Shown piece by piece: positions 1-9,063 of a stretch of DNA of 64,000 nt (its first letter is position 1; each line of letters opens with the position of its first letter). A model generated the notes under the pieces. It saw only the letters and a program-made list of their open reading frames with translations, searched no databases and was not told the DNA's origin. Made by a program: the position numbers and the translations under genes. This DNA is from DASZWJ01 sp963813895 (GTDB lineage Bacteria; Pseudomonadota; Gammaproteobacteria; JAURND01): assembly GCA_963813895.1 (NCBI GenBank), contig CAWFAS010000001.1, forward strand, positions 372,001 to 436,000, given 5' to 3'.

Positions 1-2252
1 AAGCGTTGGGTCTCAACTGCGATAAAGCGATTTTTAAGCGAAAATGGTCGCCGTCGGGCTTTTTTAATTAGTACTCGCGACACAGTTTCCTGGATTAATG
101 CAGTGAGTTTGTCTTCACTATAACGGCATAAAGTATCGTGGTTATCCAAAACATTCCACAACTGATCTAATATCTCATGTAAGAAGGTGCCACGCTCGAT
201 CGGTGAAAGCCCAGTAGTGGTTGGCGGTAACTTGGCAGCGCCAAGGCGGATTCTGGCGAAGGCTCGAAAGGGACATGCAGCTTGATCTTTTAAGATACTG
301 GCGCCGCCGCGGATCGAATCAGCAAGGCCCACCGAAGGTGCATATTCATCGTGAACGGGTTCTAACTGTCGATCGTCATAGGATACAGGCGGCACGGGGT
401 CGAGCAAATCCAGTAGCGAAATTTCCTGCGCAGGGTTAATGAGTGCGCTCATATGTAGGGGGGTATCTTCCGAGCGTTGGCTATAACTGAAAATCACTTG
501 CTCAGCACTAACACTGAAACGATCCAGCAATTTTTTGCTGAAGTTAAGTTCACGCTCTGCGGAGGAATGCGGCATGTTAAATTTGCGTTGCAGGGCTATG
601 GGAATAAATGGATTGGCGTTGGGTGGTTTAGGCCAATACTCGTCATTCATGCCCATTACCCAGAGCCGGTCAAACTGAATGCCTGAGGCTTCAAGGGTGC
701 CTAATACCTGCACAGGAGCATTCATTGATTGCGGTTGAAATAAAGTTTGCTGTGCTAAAATTTGCAGCTGCTTGACGGCTGTTATAAAGCTAATAGGTTT
801 TTTAACCACTAGATCCAAAGTGGTGAATTCAGTGAGTAAGGTCTGCCAGCGTTGGTGTTGTTGGAATTCAGCACTATTCAAACTGCGTTCACCAGGCCAA
901 CCCATGGTTGTTAACAGCCGGACAAAATAGTTTGCCCAAACGCTAGGTAAATAATAGGAACTCATAACCACGGATTGCGATGATTCGTTTTTTGTGCCAG
1001 GAGCAGCTTGAGAAAATAGAAACGGATTTTGTATTACAGATAAATAGGCTGTCAGCTGCTGCAACCACAGCGAGCATTGTCCGTGATTTGTACAGAGTGC
1101 TATTACATTTTCCAGCGTTAAATAACGTTCACCCGGTTGGCGCAAGGCTATATCAAGAATAGCTCGTGGAATTTGCTCTTGCTCGCTGCCGCCAATAAAT
1201 GGGGAGCGCAGCAGGAGGCTGAATTGTTCGATATTTACTTCTGCATCGGCGAGTTGCAGGATATAGATGGCGGTATGTATCAGTGGATATTTATAAAAGG
1301 AAATGCCAGCTGATATATTAAAAGGCAATGTTGATAAGGGGGCGGCTAAATCATGGCTGAGGTTCAGAGAGTATTGCGTGATGTCGCTCGAGAATTCTGG
1401 CGCATGATTGGTGAATACCTCTGTAAAAATACGCTCTACTTTCGGACGCAAAGTATTTAGTTCTGGTACCACACAACCTACTGTTAGTTTGGGATTTTGT
1501 TTAAGTTCTTTTCTTGCCCAGAGCGCCATTGCCTGAAGTTCATGATGAGGATCTGATAAGGCAAGACGTTTCAACTCTGTTTTTTTGACAGTGACCTCGA
1601 CCTCTATTTTTTTCTCTTTTTGGATAGCATTAATTAGCTCCCACAAGGATTCTGTCGGCAGGTGCCAATGTATCTGACAGTGGCTGGAGAGTGCTTTGGA
1701 CAATTGTGAAATTTGCGGTGAAATCTCTTCAAAACCGGATAAAATCAGGTGTTGCGGCAATAAGAGGTGCTTTCTTGTGAGGGCTTTGATGAGTATTTCT
1801 GTACATTCACTGTGATCTATCCATTGCTCAGTTTCACATACTGCGACGAAGTTTTGAGCCCACTGATAAAAATGCTGGATATCTTCCGATGGGGAGTCTT
1901 TTAGTAGGGATAGTGGCAATCGCCATTGCTTTAATAAATGCCAAGCATCTCTGGCAGTTTGAGCAACGGCAAATGGACGTAACAGAATAAAAGCATTATC
2001 GGTATTATCCAGTGCCGCAGTAATGATTTTTTCCCACAATGCTAGCTCTTGTGCCTCACTTAAAATCAAGTGGCTGTCGGTGAGGGTATCGAATAACCGA
2101 ATAATCCAGCGATTGAGGGGTAGACAGTCCAGGCTCGGCCAGGTAATTAGCCCCAGTGATTGTTGCAGGCTATCATATTGTTGGCGTAAAAAAGCTGCTA
2201 GCCGTTGATTGGCTGTGAGGAGGGTGATGGTTTTGTTAGGGGCTTGATCCAT
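1..2252 (-). CDS. AddB-like PD-(D/E)XK repair nuclease, 3' end cut by window edge
   Basis: An open frame runs leftward from ATG at 2252 to the window edge without a stop (750 codons visible); family members are about 850-900 residues. The protein resembles the 'probable DNA repair protein' family (TIGR03623), related to AddB of the AddAB helicase-nuclease. Visible marks are an N-terminal segment with ITWPSLDCLPLNRWI, a central GTLEASGIQFDRLWVMGMND block, and near the edge ASILKDQAACPFRAFARIRL followed by ERGTFLHEILDQLW, which is the beginning of the C-terminal PD-(D/E)XK nuclease domain. The catalytic Asp/Glu-x-Lys residues would lie beyond the window. The role is presumably double-strand-break processing; partner genes are not visible. 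No clear Shine-Dalgarno precedes the ATG, so the start is less certain than the identity. Confidence 0.82.
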   Translation of the reverse strand, partial: MDQAPNKTITLLTANQRLAAFLRQQYDSLQQSLGLITWPSLDCLPLNRWIIRLFDTLTDSHLILSEAQELALWEKIITAALDNTDNAFILLRPFAVAQTARDAWHLLKQWRLPLSLLKDSPSEDIQHFYQWAQNFVAVCETEQWIDHSECTEILIKALTRKHLLLPQHLILSGFEEISPQISQLSKALSSHCQIHWHLPTESLWELINAIQKEKKIEVEVTVKKTELKRLALSDPHHELQAMALWARKELKQNPKLTVGCVVPELNTLRPKVERIFTEVFTNHAPEFSSDITQYSLNLSHDLAAPLSTLPFNISAGISFYKYPLIHTAIYILQLADAEVNIEQFSLLLRSPFIGGSEQEQIPRAILDIALRQPGERYLTLENVIALCTNHGQCSLWLQQLTAYLSVIQNPFLFSQAAPGTKNESSQSVVMSSYYLPSVWANYFVRLLTTMGWPGERSLNSAEFQQHQRWQTLLTEFTTLDLVVKKPISFITAVKQLQILAQQTLFQPQSMNAPVQVLGTLEASGIQFDRLWVMGMNDEYWPKPPNANPFIPIALQRKFNMPHSSAERELNFSKKLLDRFSVSAEQVIFSYSQRSEDTPLHMSALINPAQEISLLDLLDPVPPVSYDDRQLEPVHDEYAPSVGLADSIRGGASILKDQAACPFRAFARIRLGAAKLPPTTTGLSPIERGTFLHEILDQLWNVLDNHDTLCRYSEDKLTALIQETVSRVLIKKARRRPFSLKNRFIAVETQR

Positions 2253-2293
2253 GGGGGCCGCTGTGCCTTATACTGTGCGGTTACAGAAGGGTT

Positions 2294-2452
2294 GCCACTA
2301 GAAACTGCCCCCATCCTAACCTTCCCCCGCAAGCGGGGGAAGGGACTGGTTGGGCAGAATAAGTTAAGTTATGCACCTACTCTCATATTAGCTCGAGCAA
2401 GTCCCTTCCTCCGCTTGCGGGGGAAGGTTAGGATGGGGCAGTTTCTGGTGGC
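2294..2452. repeat. Long palindromic repeat, family A copy 1
   Basis: Inverted repeat whose ends read GCCACTAGAAACTGCCCCCA and the complement, spanning 159 bases. Each arm also contains its own smaller hairpin built on CCCCCGCAAGCGGGGG. Close relatives lie at 12161-12236 and 47294-47453. It fills the gap between the 5' end of the nuclease gene and the 3' end of the histidine kinase gene. The short plus-strand open frame across it is a by-product of the repeat. Confidence 0.85.
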
Positions 2453-2514
2453 GCTTTTATTTAATCTTTCTCGACAGTAAAGATACTTTAAATAAATAGG
2501 GGTCGATCCTGTCT

Positions 2515-3909
2515 CTAAGCCTTGGGAAACGCCACGGTCACCTGCAAACCATGACCGCTGGGTGGAGTCTCCAAGGAAATAATGGCACGGTGAACCTCGG
2601 CAATTTGCTGCACTATTCCTAAGCCGAGTCCACTGCCGGAGCCTTTATTACCTAATACTCTAAAAAACCGTTCAAATACTTGGGAGCGCAAGTGCTCAGG
2701 TATGCCTGGGCCATTGTCAATTACCTTTAGTCGCACTTTATCAGCATTTTCTTCGATAATTACCTGTACAAAGCTACCTGTGGGGGTATAACGAATGGCG
2801 TTATCCACCAGATTTCTGATTAGAATGGCAATTGCGGTTGAGTGTCCCTGAATAATGGGCTCTTTATCAGGGGAGATCAGCTCGATTTCACTATCTTTAT
2901 CAAGAACCTCTGGGGCTAATTCAGCGATGACCTCCTGTGCTTGTTTGACGATATTGACGGCGCCAGTGTGCTCTAGGGCTAAACCATGTCCCATGCGACT
3001 TAAGGTCAGTAATTGTTGTACGACGTGGGCACTGCGATCAACACCGGTCAGGATTTTACGCAGGGCAGCATCACGTTCTGCTTCATTAGTGGCATTTAAG
3101 GCGACTTGAGTATGAGCTTTGAGTGCGGCAAGTGGGGTTTTTAATTCATGAGCTGCATCTGCTGCGAAACGTTTTTCTCGACCGAAAGCATCCTGCAGCC
3201 TGGCAAATAATTTGTTCCATTCTTCAACGATAGCCTTTATTTCCACGGGAACTTGCGTTGAATCAATGGGTTCTAAGTGGTCGGGTGCCCTTAGTTGCAC
3301 TTCGGCAGAAACTTTGCGTAGGCTACTTAAGCCGCGACTTATGATAATCCAAATCAGCAATCCTAAGAAGGGATAGCTCATAAGCATTACAAAAAATGAC
3401 TCTTGTGAAACGTGTCCCGCCAGAAGGTTACGGAAATTATATTTCTCTCCAACAATGACTCTTATGTTGCTGCTGGGATCTGTAGTAACAAAAATTCTCC
3501 AAGCAGAATTTCCACTAAAAGCTTGTGACAATCCTAAGGGAGAATTATCGAAAGACTCAGGCATGGGAGTTGCGGACCGCAATAATAGCTTTTGATCTTT
3601 ATCGAGAACTCGGAACCCAAAGGCCTCATGATTACCATTTTTTGCTTTACTAAACTGATGTAGAGCAAAGGGATAAGGTCCGGTAGAAAGTGAATTGATC
3701 TGTTGTTGAATAGCATGCACTTCGACAGGTGTATTCGATTGGCTCATAAAAGCCTGAATGGCCAGAGCTGACTGAGTTAATTTACTATCTAGATGAGACT
3801 GAAGATCCCTGTTTTCCAGAAACAGATTAGTAAGCAGGCTCAAGGAAGTAATGAAAATAACGCAGAGCAGTAAATTGGTAACAAGAAAATTGCGGATTGA
3901 TGTGGTCAT
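2515..3909 (-). CDS. Sensor histidine kinase, QseC/PmrB type
   Basis: 464-residue inner-membrane kinase. A transmembrane helix at about residues 8-30 and another at about 172-191 flank a periplasmic sensor region. The cytoplasmic part has the dimerisation/phosphoacceptor box HELKTPL with His254, then the ATP-binding N box (NLVDNAIRYTP), G1 box (DNGPGIP) and G2 box (GSGLGLGI). It autophosphorylates on His254 and passes the phosphate to the regulator encoded just upstream; the two reading frames overlap by four bases, so they are probably translationally coupled. General layout matches QseC/PmrB-like kinases; the signal sensed cannot be read from the sequence. All catalytic motifs are intact. 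Confidence 0.9.
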   Translation of the reverse strand: MTTSIRNFLVTNLLLCVIFITSLSLLTNLFLENRDLQSHLDSKLTQSALAIQAFMSQSNTPVEVHAIQQQINSLSTGPYPFALHQFSKAKNGNHEAFGFRVLDKDQKLLLRSATPMPESFDNSPLGLSQAFSGNSAWRIFVTTDPSSNIRVIVGEKYNFRNLLAGHVSQESFFVMLMSYPFLGLLIWIIISRGLSSLRKVSAEVQLRAPDHLEPIDSTQVPVEIKAIVEEWNKLFARLQDAFGREKRFAADAAHELKTPLAALKAHTQVALNATNEAERDAALRKILTGVDRSAHVVQQLLTLSRMGHGLALEHTGAVNIVKQAQEVIAELAPEVLDKDSEIELISPDKEPIIQGHSTAIAILIRNLVDNAIRYTPTGSFVQVIIEENADKVRLKVIDNGPGIPEHLRSQVFERFFRVLGNKGSGSGLGLGIVQQIAEVHRAIISLETPPSGHGLQVTVAFPKA

Positions 3910-4568
3910 TTTCCTTTTTCAACGACGTAGCCAACGCCTCTTATGGTACGGATCAAGTTATGGCCAAATTTTTTGCGAAGGTTATGTATATGCACTTCAA
4001 GAGCGTTACTGTCAATCTCATCGCCCCAACCATAAAGGGTCTGGGTTAGCTGTTCGCGCGATAATACTCGACCAATATTTTCTAAAAGTTTATGCAATAA
4101 TGCAAATTCCCTGCGCGAAAGAATCATCGCTTCTCCACTAAGGAAGGCAGTACGGGACGCGGGGTCTAAGGTTATTTCACCAAAAGTGATCATGGGCTCT
4201 GCGCGAGAAGCTGTGCGGCGTTGCAGGGCGCGTATGCGAGCGGATAGTTCACCCAGGTCGAAAGGTTTGACTAGATAATCATCGGCGCCAGCATCCAGCC
4301 CTTTGACGCGGTCCTCAACCAGTTCTCTTGCTGTGAGAATTAACACTGGAGTGTTAATATTCTTGGATCGAGCTGCTTTTAATACATCCAGGCCAGATCG
4401 TTTTGGCAGTTCTAGATCGAGTACAATAGTATCAAATGTTTCAGATAAAATAGCTTGTAGGGCCGTTTGTCCGTCTTTTACCCAGTCAACCACATATCCG
4501 AACTGCATTAACCCAACTCGCACGCCATCGCCTAAAAGTTCGTCATCTTCTACCAATAAAACGCGCAT
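3906..4568 (-). CDS. OmpR-family response regulator, QseB/PmrA type
   Basis: 220 residues. The receiver domain has the acidic pair (VEDDE), phosphoacceptor Asp51 in the LDLELP block, Thr in LILTAR and Lys in VKPFD. The C-terminal winged-helix domain carries LSRREFALLHKLL and ends with the typical LIRTIRGVGYVVE. It is the first gene of the two-gene operon and overlaps the kinase by four bases. It is a DNA-binding transcription factor activated by phosphorylation. Its targets are unknown. The 257-base upstream region before the tRNA-Pro gene must carry the promoter. Confidence 0.92.
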   Translation of the reverse strand: MRVLLVEDDELLGDGVRVGLMQFGYVVDWVKDGQTALQAILSETFDTIVLDLELPKRSGLDVLKAARSKNINTPVLILTARELVEDRVKGLDAGADDYLVKPFDLGELSARIRALQRRTASRAEPMITFGEITLDPASRTAFLSGEAMILSRREFALLHKLLENIGRVLSREQLTQTLYGWGDEIDSNALEVHIHNLRKKFGHNLIRTIRGVGYVVEKGK

Positions 4569-4825
4569 ATAACCTCACTAAGTTGCCTAATAATAATAAG
4601 ATTAGCAGTAATTTATAGTGTTTGCAATGTATCCCAGGGTAAATTTTACAAAATTTAAGTATTTTTAAGCTATAAAATCTGACAAATGATGGAATTATTT
4701 GCTAATATTAAGTATTTATAGAGCGGAAAAGATCTTATAATTAACTATCAACTTATGATCATTGCATCGCCATTTGGCTTGAATTACACTGTTTTTCTTT
4801 TCGGCCGTTTCAGTTTCATTTTAAT

Positions 4826-4902
4826 CGGGGTGTAGCTCAGCTTGGTAGAGCGCTGCTTTCGGGAAGCAGAGGCCGTAGGTTCGAATCCTATCACCCCGAC
4901 CA
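4826..4902 (+). tRNA. tRNA-Pro (anticodon CGG)
   Basis: A 77-base cloverleaf. The acceptor stem CGGGGTG pairs with CACCCCG. The anticodon stem CTGCT/AGCAG closes the loop TTCGGGA, which gives anticodon CGG. The T-arm is GTAGG-TTCGAAT-CCTAT with one mismatch tolerated, followed by discriminator A and an encoded CCA. It decodes CCG proline codons. Confidence 0.95.
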
Positions 4903-5004
4903 CTAATAAAATCGAGATAGTACAATTGAGTCTATCTTCCTTACTTAAAAGAATAACAATCTTTTCTTATGGATTTATTAAGACTTAAAAAAATAAATCT
5001 TCTA

Positions 5005-5034
5005 TTGATTACAAATGCGATTGCAAAGTATAAA
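5005..5034 (+). promoter_or_regulatory. Candidate sigma-70 promoter for rpmB
   Basis: TTGATT at 5005-5010 and TATAAA at 5029-5034 are separated by 18 bases, about 45 bases before the rpmB start codon. An AGAGGTGG Shine-Dalgarno then precedes the ATG at 5079. The call rests on consensus match only. Confidence 0.45.
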
Positions 5035-5078
5035 GTATTTTGGTATATAGTAACCCTTTTGTTTAGAGAGGTGGAATT

Positions 5079-5312
5079 ATGTCTAAGGTTTGTATAGTGA
5101 CCGCAAAGGGCCCCAGAACAGGGAATAATGTGTCACATGCCAATAATAAGACCAAGCGTCGTTTTCTGCCCAATTTGCAAACTCATCGTTTCTGGGTTGA
5201 AAGCTTAGGACGATTTGTAAAATTGCGCGTTTCTACCAAGGGAATGCGAACTATTGATAAATTGGGAATTGAACACGTTATTAAAGAAATTTTAGAAAAA
5301 TCTGAAAAATAG
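5079..5312 (+). CDS. rpmB: 50S ribosomal protein L28
   Basis: 77 residues, the usual length for bacterial L28. The N-terminus reads MSKVCIVTAKGPRTGNNVSH, followed by the Asn/Lys/Arg-rich segment NNKTKRRFLPNLQTHRFWV and the C-terminal IKEILEK helix. It is a structural protein of the large ribosomal subunit. A strong Shine-Dalgarno (AGAGGTGG) precedes the ATG. rpmG follows 167 bases downstream, the standard pairing in Gammaproteobacteria. It is a zinc-free form. Confidence 0.96.
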   Translation: MSKVCIVTAKGPRTGNNVSHANNKTKRRFLPNLQTHRFWVESLGRFVKLRVSTKGMRTIDKLGIEHVIKEILEKSEK

Positions 5313-5479
5313 ATTATATAGTTGTGATTTCCAGCCGCCAGAATACGTCTGGGAGTCAGATACCATTAAGAAAAGATATCAGAATTTTATTCAATACTTT
5401 TATGTGACTGAAATATCCAGGTACCCACACACCAAGCTGAACGTGTGGATTTTATTTATGAAAAAAATTGAGAAATACC

Positions 5480-5635
5480 GTGCGCGATATTATTAAATTA
5501 GTTTCTGAAGCCAAAACGGGTGTTTTTTACACCACCACAAAGAACAAAAAAACTTCTACAGAGAAGCTGGTGCTCAAAAAATATGATTGGGTCGTCAGAA
5601 AACATGTTCTATTTAGAGAAGAGAAAATTAAATAA
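5480..5635 (+). CDS. rpmG: 50S ribosomal protein L33, GTG start
   Basis: 51 residues beginning (M)RDIIKLVSEAKTGVFYTT and ending VVRKHVLFREEKIK, clear L33. The frame is closed upstream by a stop at 5459-5461. GTG at 5480 has a TGAG Shine-Dalgarno seven bases away; TTG at 5468 (adding four residues) is the alternative. An overlapping 12-codon ATG frame at 5458 leads nowhere. The Cys pairs of the zinc-ribbon form are absent, so this is the zinc-independent form. Identity is certain from the sequence; the exact start is not. Confidence 0.9.
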   Translation: MRDIIKLVSEAKTGVFYTTTKNKKTSTEKLVLKKYDWVVRKHVLFREEKIK

Positions 5636-5640
5636 GTCTT

Positions 5641-5668
5641 TGTCATACCAACTTGCATTGGCATGACA
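5641..5668. terminator. Hairpin between convergent rpmG and com1
   Basis: TGTCATACCA and TGGCATGACA form an imperfect ten-base stem around an eight-base loop, directly after the rpmG stop and before the 3' end of the convergent com1 gene. No T-run follows on either strand, so termination is only likely, not shown. Confidence 0.4.
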
Positions 5669-5683
5669 TAGGCTCACAATCGT

Positions 5684-6478
5684 TTATTGCTTACGGGCTT
5701 GAGCAATCAGATCCTGTAAGTTTTCTACAGTCACTACCCCGGGTACAAAAGCAGCGTTTTGTACGGAGTTGTTGTTATTTCCGATCTGCCATTTGCTGAT
5801 AATGAAAGTTGGTGTTCCCATTAGCCCGAGATTCTGAGCTAGTTTAAAATTGTCATCAATCTGTTTTTGCAGTGCATCGCTCTTCATGTCTTTGCTGAGC
5901 TTGTCTATATTAATGCCCGCAGATTTAGCAATTTGCATGATTTTATCTTTAGTCAAAGGATTTGTTTCCAGAAGCAGTGCGTTATGCAATTTTAAATAAG
6001 CATCTGGGCCCTGCAAATTAGCTGCTAATGCGGCTAGAGCAGCGTCGCGTGAGCTACTGCCAAAGATAGGTAATTCTTTAAAAATGATGCGCACATTGGG
6101 GTCAGAAGTGCGAATTTTATCAAGGACCGCCTCCATATCTTTGCAATGCGGACATTGATAGTCAAAAAATTCAACTACACTAACATCTCCCTTGGGGTTT
6201 CCACTCACAGGGCTGGCAGGATCATCAAAGATGATTTTAGCATTATCGGAAATTGCGGACTGCGCTTTTTGTTCCACTTTTTGCAACTCTTGCTTTTGCA
6301 ATGCTTGAGAGGCTTCTACCAGAACTTGAGGGTTCCCTACGAGATAATCATGAACAACCTGTTTGATTTGAGCTACCTGATCGGGTGAAAAAGGGCTTGA
6401 ATTCTGTGCCAGTGCTGTAGCGCTAAAAGTTAAGGCGCCGGATATTGTAATTGCGGATATAATTTGGGTTAATTTCAC
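5684..6478 (-). CDS. com1: Com1-type DsbA-family thiol-disulfide oxidoreductase
   Basis: 264 residues counting from GTG at 6478, which has AAGGA seven bases upstream and starts a clean signal peptide ending in ATALA-Q. The longer frame to 6562 would put 28 charged residues before the signal peptide and is unlikely. The mature protein has an N-terminal helical stretch (FSPDQVAQIKQVVHDYLVGN) and then a thioredoxin/DsbA fold with active site CPHC in FFDYQCPHCKDME and a cis-Pro loop GTPTFII. This layout closely matches Com1 of Coxiella burnetii, a surface-associated DsbA-like immunogen. The probable role is disulfide formation in the periplasm or outer membrane. It is convergent with rpmG. Confidence 0.9.
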   Translation of the reverse strand: MKLTQIISAITISGALTFSATALAQNSSPFSPDQVAQIKQVVHDYLVGNPQVLVEASQALQKQELQKVEQKAQSAISDNAKIIFDDPASPVSGNPKGDVSVVEFFDYQCPHCKDMEAVLDKIRTSDPNVRIIFKELPIFGSSSRDAALAALAANLQGPDAYLKLHNALLLETNPLTKDKIMQIAKSAGINIDKLSKDMKSDALQKQIDDNFKLAQNLGLMGTPTFIISKWQIGNNNNSVQNAAFVPGVVTVENLQDLIAQARKQ

Positions 6479-6660
6479 GTTAAAATCCTTGTTTAAATCA
6501 ATAGACCTGCTTCGACTTTGTTGCGAAGAGTGTGTAATAGCTGCTAGCTTATAGGCTAACATGTTAGTTGTTTAAGTCAAGCAGCTTACATAGGCGCTGT
6601 TTGTTAATTTAAGTGGACAGTGTTAAAAGTTACAAATACTGCTTACGAAGGAGATAAGTC

Positions 6661-7488
6661 ATGCTGGATACTACTTCAGAAAAATTACCTTTAGGTAAAA
6701 ATGTCCCTTATATATCGACCTACTCACCCTCCTTGCTATTTCCTATTGATCGAAGCACGAGACGAGTTGAAATGGGGATTACTGAACCATTACCTTTCGA
6801 AGGTGTGGATATATGGAATGCCTATGAATTATCCTGGCTTGAACAGGCTACTCGCAAACCTAGAGTTGCCATGGCAGAATTTTACTTTTCATCCCAATCT
6901 AAGTGCCTCATAGAATCCAAATCATTTAAGCTATATTTAAATTCTCTGAATCAAACACCTTTCAAAAGTGAAACTGAATTAAAGACTGTGTTACAGCAAG
7001 ACCTCTCTAGTGCTACAGGTATGAGCGTTCGAGTAAATCTTATATTACCTCCATTTAAACCAGTACAAAGTTTGCAGGAATTCTCAGCTACCTACCTCGA
7101 TGATTTACCAGTAGAAATTTCTAGTTTTTCGCCTGAACCGGGATTTCTTAGCAGCGAGCCCATTATGGTCGAGGAGACATTGTATTCGAACCTGTTAAAA
7201 TCTAATTGCCTGGTAACAGGTCAGCCAGATTGGGCCAGCATTTTAATAAGTTATCATGGGCGCAAAATTAATCATGTAGGGTTATTAAAATACATAATTT
7301 CTTTTCGCGAGCATCAAGATTTGCATGAGCAATGTATAGAGCAGATTTTCATGGATATCATGCGCCAATGTGCCCCGGAAAAGCTTTCAGTTTATGCGCG
7401 TTATACCCGGCGAGGCGGGCTCGACATCAATCCTTTTCGCAGCAATTTTCAAAGTATGCCTGCAAATATAAGAAATTTCCGGCAGTGA
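6661..7488 (+). CDS. queF: NADPH-dependent 7-cyano-7-deazaguanine reductase
   Basis: 275 residues, the long two-module (YqfN/E. coli) form of QueF. It reduces preQ0 to preQ1 in queuosine biosynthesis. Catalytic Cys183 and Asp190 are seen in NCLVTGQPDWA; the substrate-binding segment ISFREHQDLHEQCIE follows. The N-terminal half contains the QueF-specific WNAYELSWL region. AAGGAG lies seven bases before the ATG. No preQ1 riboswitch fold is apparent in the 180 bases upstream. It is apparently a single-gene unit, ending before a family B palindrome. Confidence 0.96.
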   Translation: MLDTTSEKLPLGKNVPYISTYSPSLLFPIDRSTRRVEMGITEPLPFEGVDIWNAYELSWLEQATRKPRVAMAEFYFSSQSKCLIESKSFKLYLNSLNQTPFKSETELKTVLQQDLSSATGMSVRVNLILPPFKPVQSLQEFSATYLDDLPVEISSFSPEPGFLSSEPIMVEETLYSNLLKSNCLVTGQPDWASILISYHGRKINHVGLLKYIISFREHQDLHEQCIEQIFMDIMRQCAPEKLSVYARYTRRGGLDINPFRSNFQSMPANIRNFRQ

Positions 7489-7520
7489 TGATAGGGGGTT
7501 TTTGTGCTGCCTCCTGATTA

Positions 7521-7624
7521 GCTGTCATCCTGAGCATACCGAGCCGCGACCGTTAGGGAGCGTTTATTGGAGCAGCTTTAAACGCTCCCTAACGGTCGTG
7601 GCTCGGTGTGCTCAGGACAACAGC
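7521..7624. repeat. Long palindromic repeat, family B copy 1
   Basis: Arms carry CCGAGCCGCGACCGTTAGGG plus AGCGTTTA and outer sequence GCTGTCATCCTGAGCA, mirrored on the right with small differences (one C to T change and an indel). It lies between the convergent queF and methyltransferase genes. Other copies are at 13911, 20960, 24719 and 61262. Confidence 0.88.
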
Positions 7625-7630
7625 CAACCC

Positions 7631-8194
7631 TTAAGCTTCCCAGACATCCACCCGTGCTGGTGGCAAATTACGCCAGATTATTTTGGATAAAATACGGTGA
7701 TAATTGCTAAGAGCAGGATAATCACTAATTTTCAAATTATAAGTAAATTGGATATATCTGCCATGCGGTGCTAAAGCAATGGTGATCTGTTGTAAAATCG
7801 TTTCAGTTTTTGATTTTGGTAGTGTGCGCAGGGGTAGGCTAGAGATGATAGACCGCACCGGCTTAGAGACCTTTTGCAATAGATTCAGCAACTCAGCGGC
7901 ATCGCCTTCAATAATATGAAGCTTTGGAAATTTTAACCGTAACTGGATAGCAAAGGCGTGAGAAAATTCAATCACTATCAAATCTTCCGGGCTTACTCCC
8001 ACTCGCAACAATGCTTCAGTGACAACTCCCGTACCGGCTCCCAATTCTACAATAACTTCACCTGGCTGATAGCAAATATGGGCGGCCATTTCTTTTCCTA
8101 AGAAATGAGAACTTGGCGTAATAGCACCTATAGTCGCTGGAGCCTTGACTAAGGCTTTTAAGAAAGAAAGCCTGTTATTTTTTTTACTCACCAT
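7631..8194 (-). CDS. Class I SAM-dependent methyltransferase, PmtA-like
   Basis: 187 residues. The SAM-binding motif I is VIVELGAGTGVVTEALL, with acidic motif II in DLIVIEFS and IIEGDAAELL as motif III. The N-terminal FLKALVKAPATIGAITPSS resembles short phospholipid N-methyltransferase-like proteins (COG3963), which act on phosphatidylethanolamine at the membrane, and also the KsgA/Erm fold. SIISSLPLRTLP replaces the NPPY-type motif seen in base methyltransferases, which argues for a phospholipid or other small substrate. The substrate is not established. It is convergent with queF, and the lipoprotein gene lies upstream. Confidence 0.7.
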   Translation of the reverse strand: MVSKKNNRLSFLKALVKAPATIGAITPSSHFLGKEMAAHICYQPGEVIVELGAGTGVVTEALLRVGVSPEDLIVIEFSHAFAIQLRLKFPKLHIIEGDAAELLNLLQKVSKPVRSIISSLPLRTLPKSKTETILQQITIALAPHGRYIQFTYNLKISDYPALSNYHRILSKIIWRNLPPARVDVWEA

Positions 8195-8227
8195 ATTCTG
8201 GTACCGTTAACACACCTAACTCCTAAA

Positions 8228-8824
8228 TTAAGTCACCTTCCAACCATTATTAGTTAGGTGGAGAAATTGCCGCAGCTGACGTTTTGAGGCATCAGAAATA
8301 ATATTCTTGATGGCCGGAAATACATTCTGAATCTCAGGATTTTTGCTCCAGTCAGCTATATCTACCAGTTTATAGGTATAGGTTACAGTGGTGACCATTT
8401 CGCCAGAAGCGGCGACGGGTTCCGTCCATTCGACTATTTTGTCTACTCGCATACCTGCAAAGCAAAGCTTTGCAAAATTGTCTGCCTGGGGTATTGGCTG
8501 ATAAAACTTTTTACCATTTTCAGTTAATTCATAGTGACGAACTTTTACCTGCATTGAAAGGTCGCCTATGGAGACTATAGGTTTTTGTTGTTCTACTGAT
8601 ACAACAAGTCCTACTTTTTCTAGAGCATTTAATTCTCTATTAGTGTCTTCATCAACCAGGTTTTCTACGACATCCAGAGGGAATTTTTGAACTTGGGTAC
8701 AAGCGCCCTCTTTCTGCATAAAATTTTGATTTAAAGCATTTTGAAAATTTTGCGAATTTAAGGCTTTTGGGTCATTACAAGCAGTTAAAAGTAATGTGAA
8801 AATTAATAGCACCATTTTCTTCAT
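8228..8824 (-). CDS. Predicted lipoprotein of unknown function
   Basis: 198 residues from the ATG at 8824, chosen because GGGAG lies just upstream and the protein then begins with a lipoprotein signal MKKMVLLIFTLLLTAC; Cys16 would be lipidated. A longer frame to 8860 adds 12 residues and spoils the signal. The mature part has a region LDVVENLVDEDTNRELNALE that could be a small helix-turn unit and a beta-rich C-terminal half. I do not recognise the family. Same strand as the following methyltransferase gene, 33 bases apart, so perhaps co-transcribed. Confidence 0.7.
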   Translation of the reverse strand: MKKMVLLIFTLLLTACNDPKALNSQNFQNALNQNFMQKEGACTQVQKFPLDVVENLVDEDTNRELNALEKVGLVVSVEQQKPIVSIGDLSMQVKVRHYELTENGKKFYQPIPQADNFAKLCFAGMRVDKIVEWTEPVAASGEMVTTVTYTYKLVDIADWSKNPEIQNVFPAIKNIISDASKRQLRQFLHLTNNGWKVT

Positions 8825-8929
8825 AGATTGCTCCCAATAAGACAGAATCCAGCTGAGCAAATAGCCAGCCTAAGATTTAGCATAGAACAGTATAGCACAT
8901 CAGTTTTTGAGATAATGTAGTAAGGAGAG

Positions 8930-9017
8930 CTTAAGGTTCTGTAAAACAATAACATTGGCTGTCATCCTTCACTACATTCAGAATGACAGCCAATGTTATT
9001 GTTTTACAGTGCCTAAG
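8930..9017. repeat. 88-base palindrome, family E, MITE-like
   Basis: Arms run from CTTAAGGTTCTGTAAAACAA through TAACATTGGCTGTCAT, mirrored around a 17-base spacer. The outermost 20 bases resemble the inverted repeats that flank the gene at 45840-46766, so this copy may be a miniature element made of two such ends back to back. Confidence 0.8.
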
Positions 9018-9063
9018 GTGAAGGAGTAAATATCGTTGAGGGGATAATAGAAGATACAACCCT

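Noticed and set aside
221..2208. Several 60-70-residue plus-strand open frames
   Set aside because: They are shadows on the opposite strand of the long AddB-like gene, with no Shine-Dalgarno and no family resemblance.
2205..2480. 91-residue frame across palindrome A copy 1
   Set aside because: Its sequence is mostly the translated palindrome; the same pseudo-peptide arises at 12042-12265 from copy 2.
6479..6562. Longer Com1 start at 6562
   Set aside because: Would place 28 polar residues ahead of a complete signal peptide; GTG 6478 has AAGGA seven bases upstream.
6563..6660. preQ1 riboswitch before queF
   Set aside because: No class I or II preQ1 pattern (hairpin plus A-rich tail overlapping the Shine-Dalgarno) could be drawn; only a short CTAACATGTTAG palindrome is seen.
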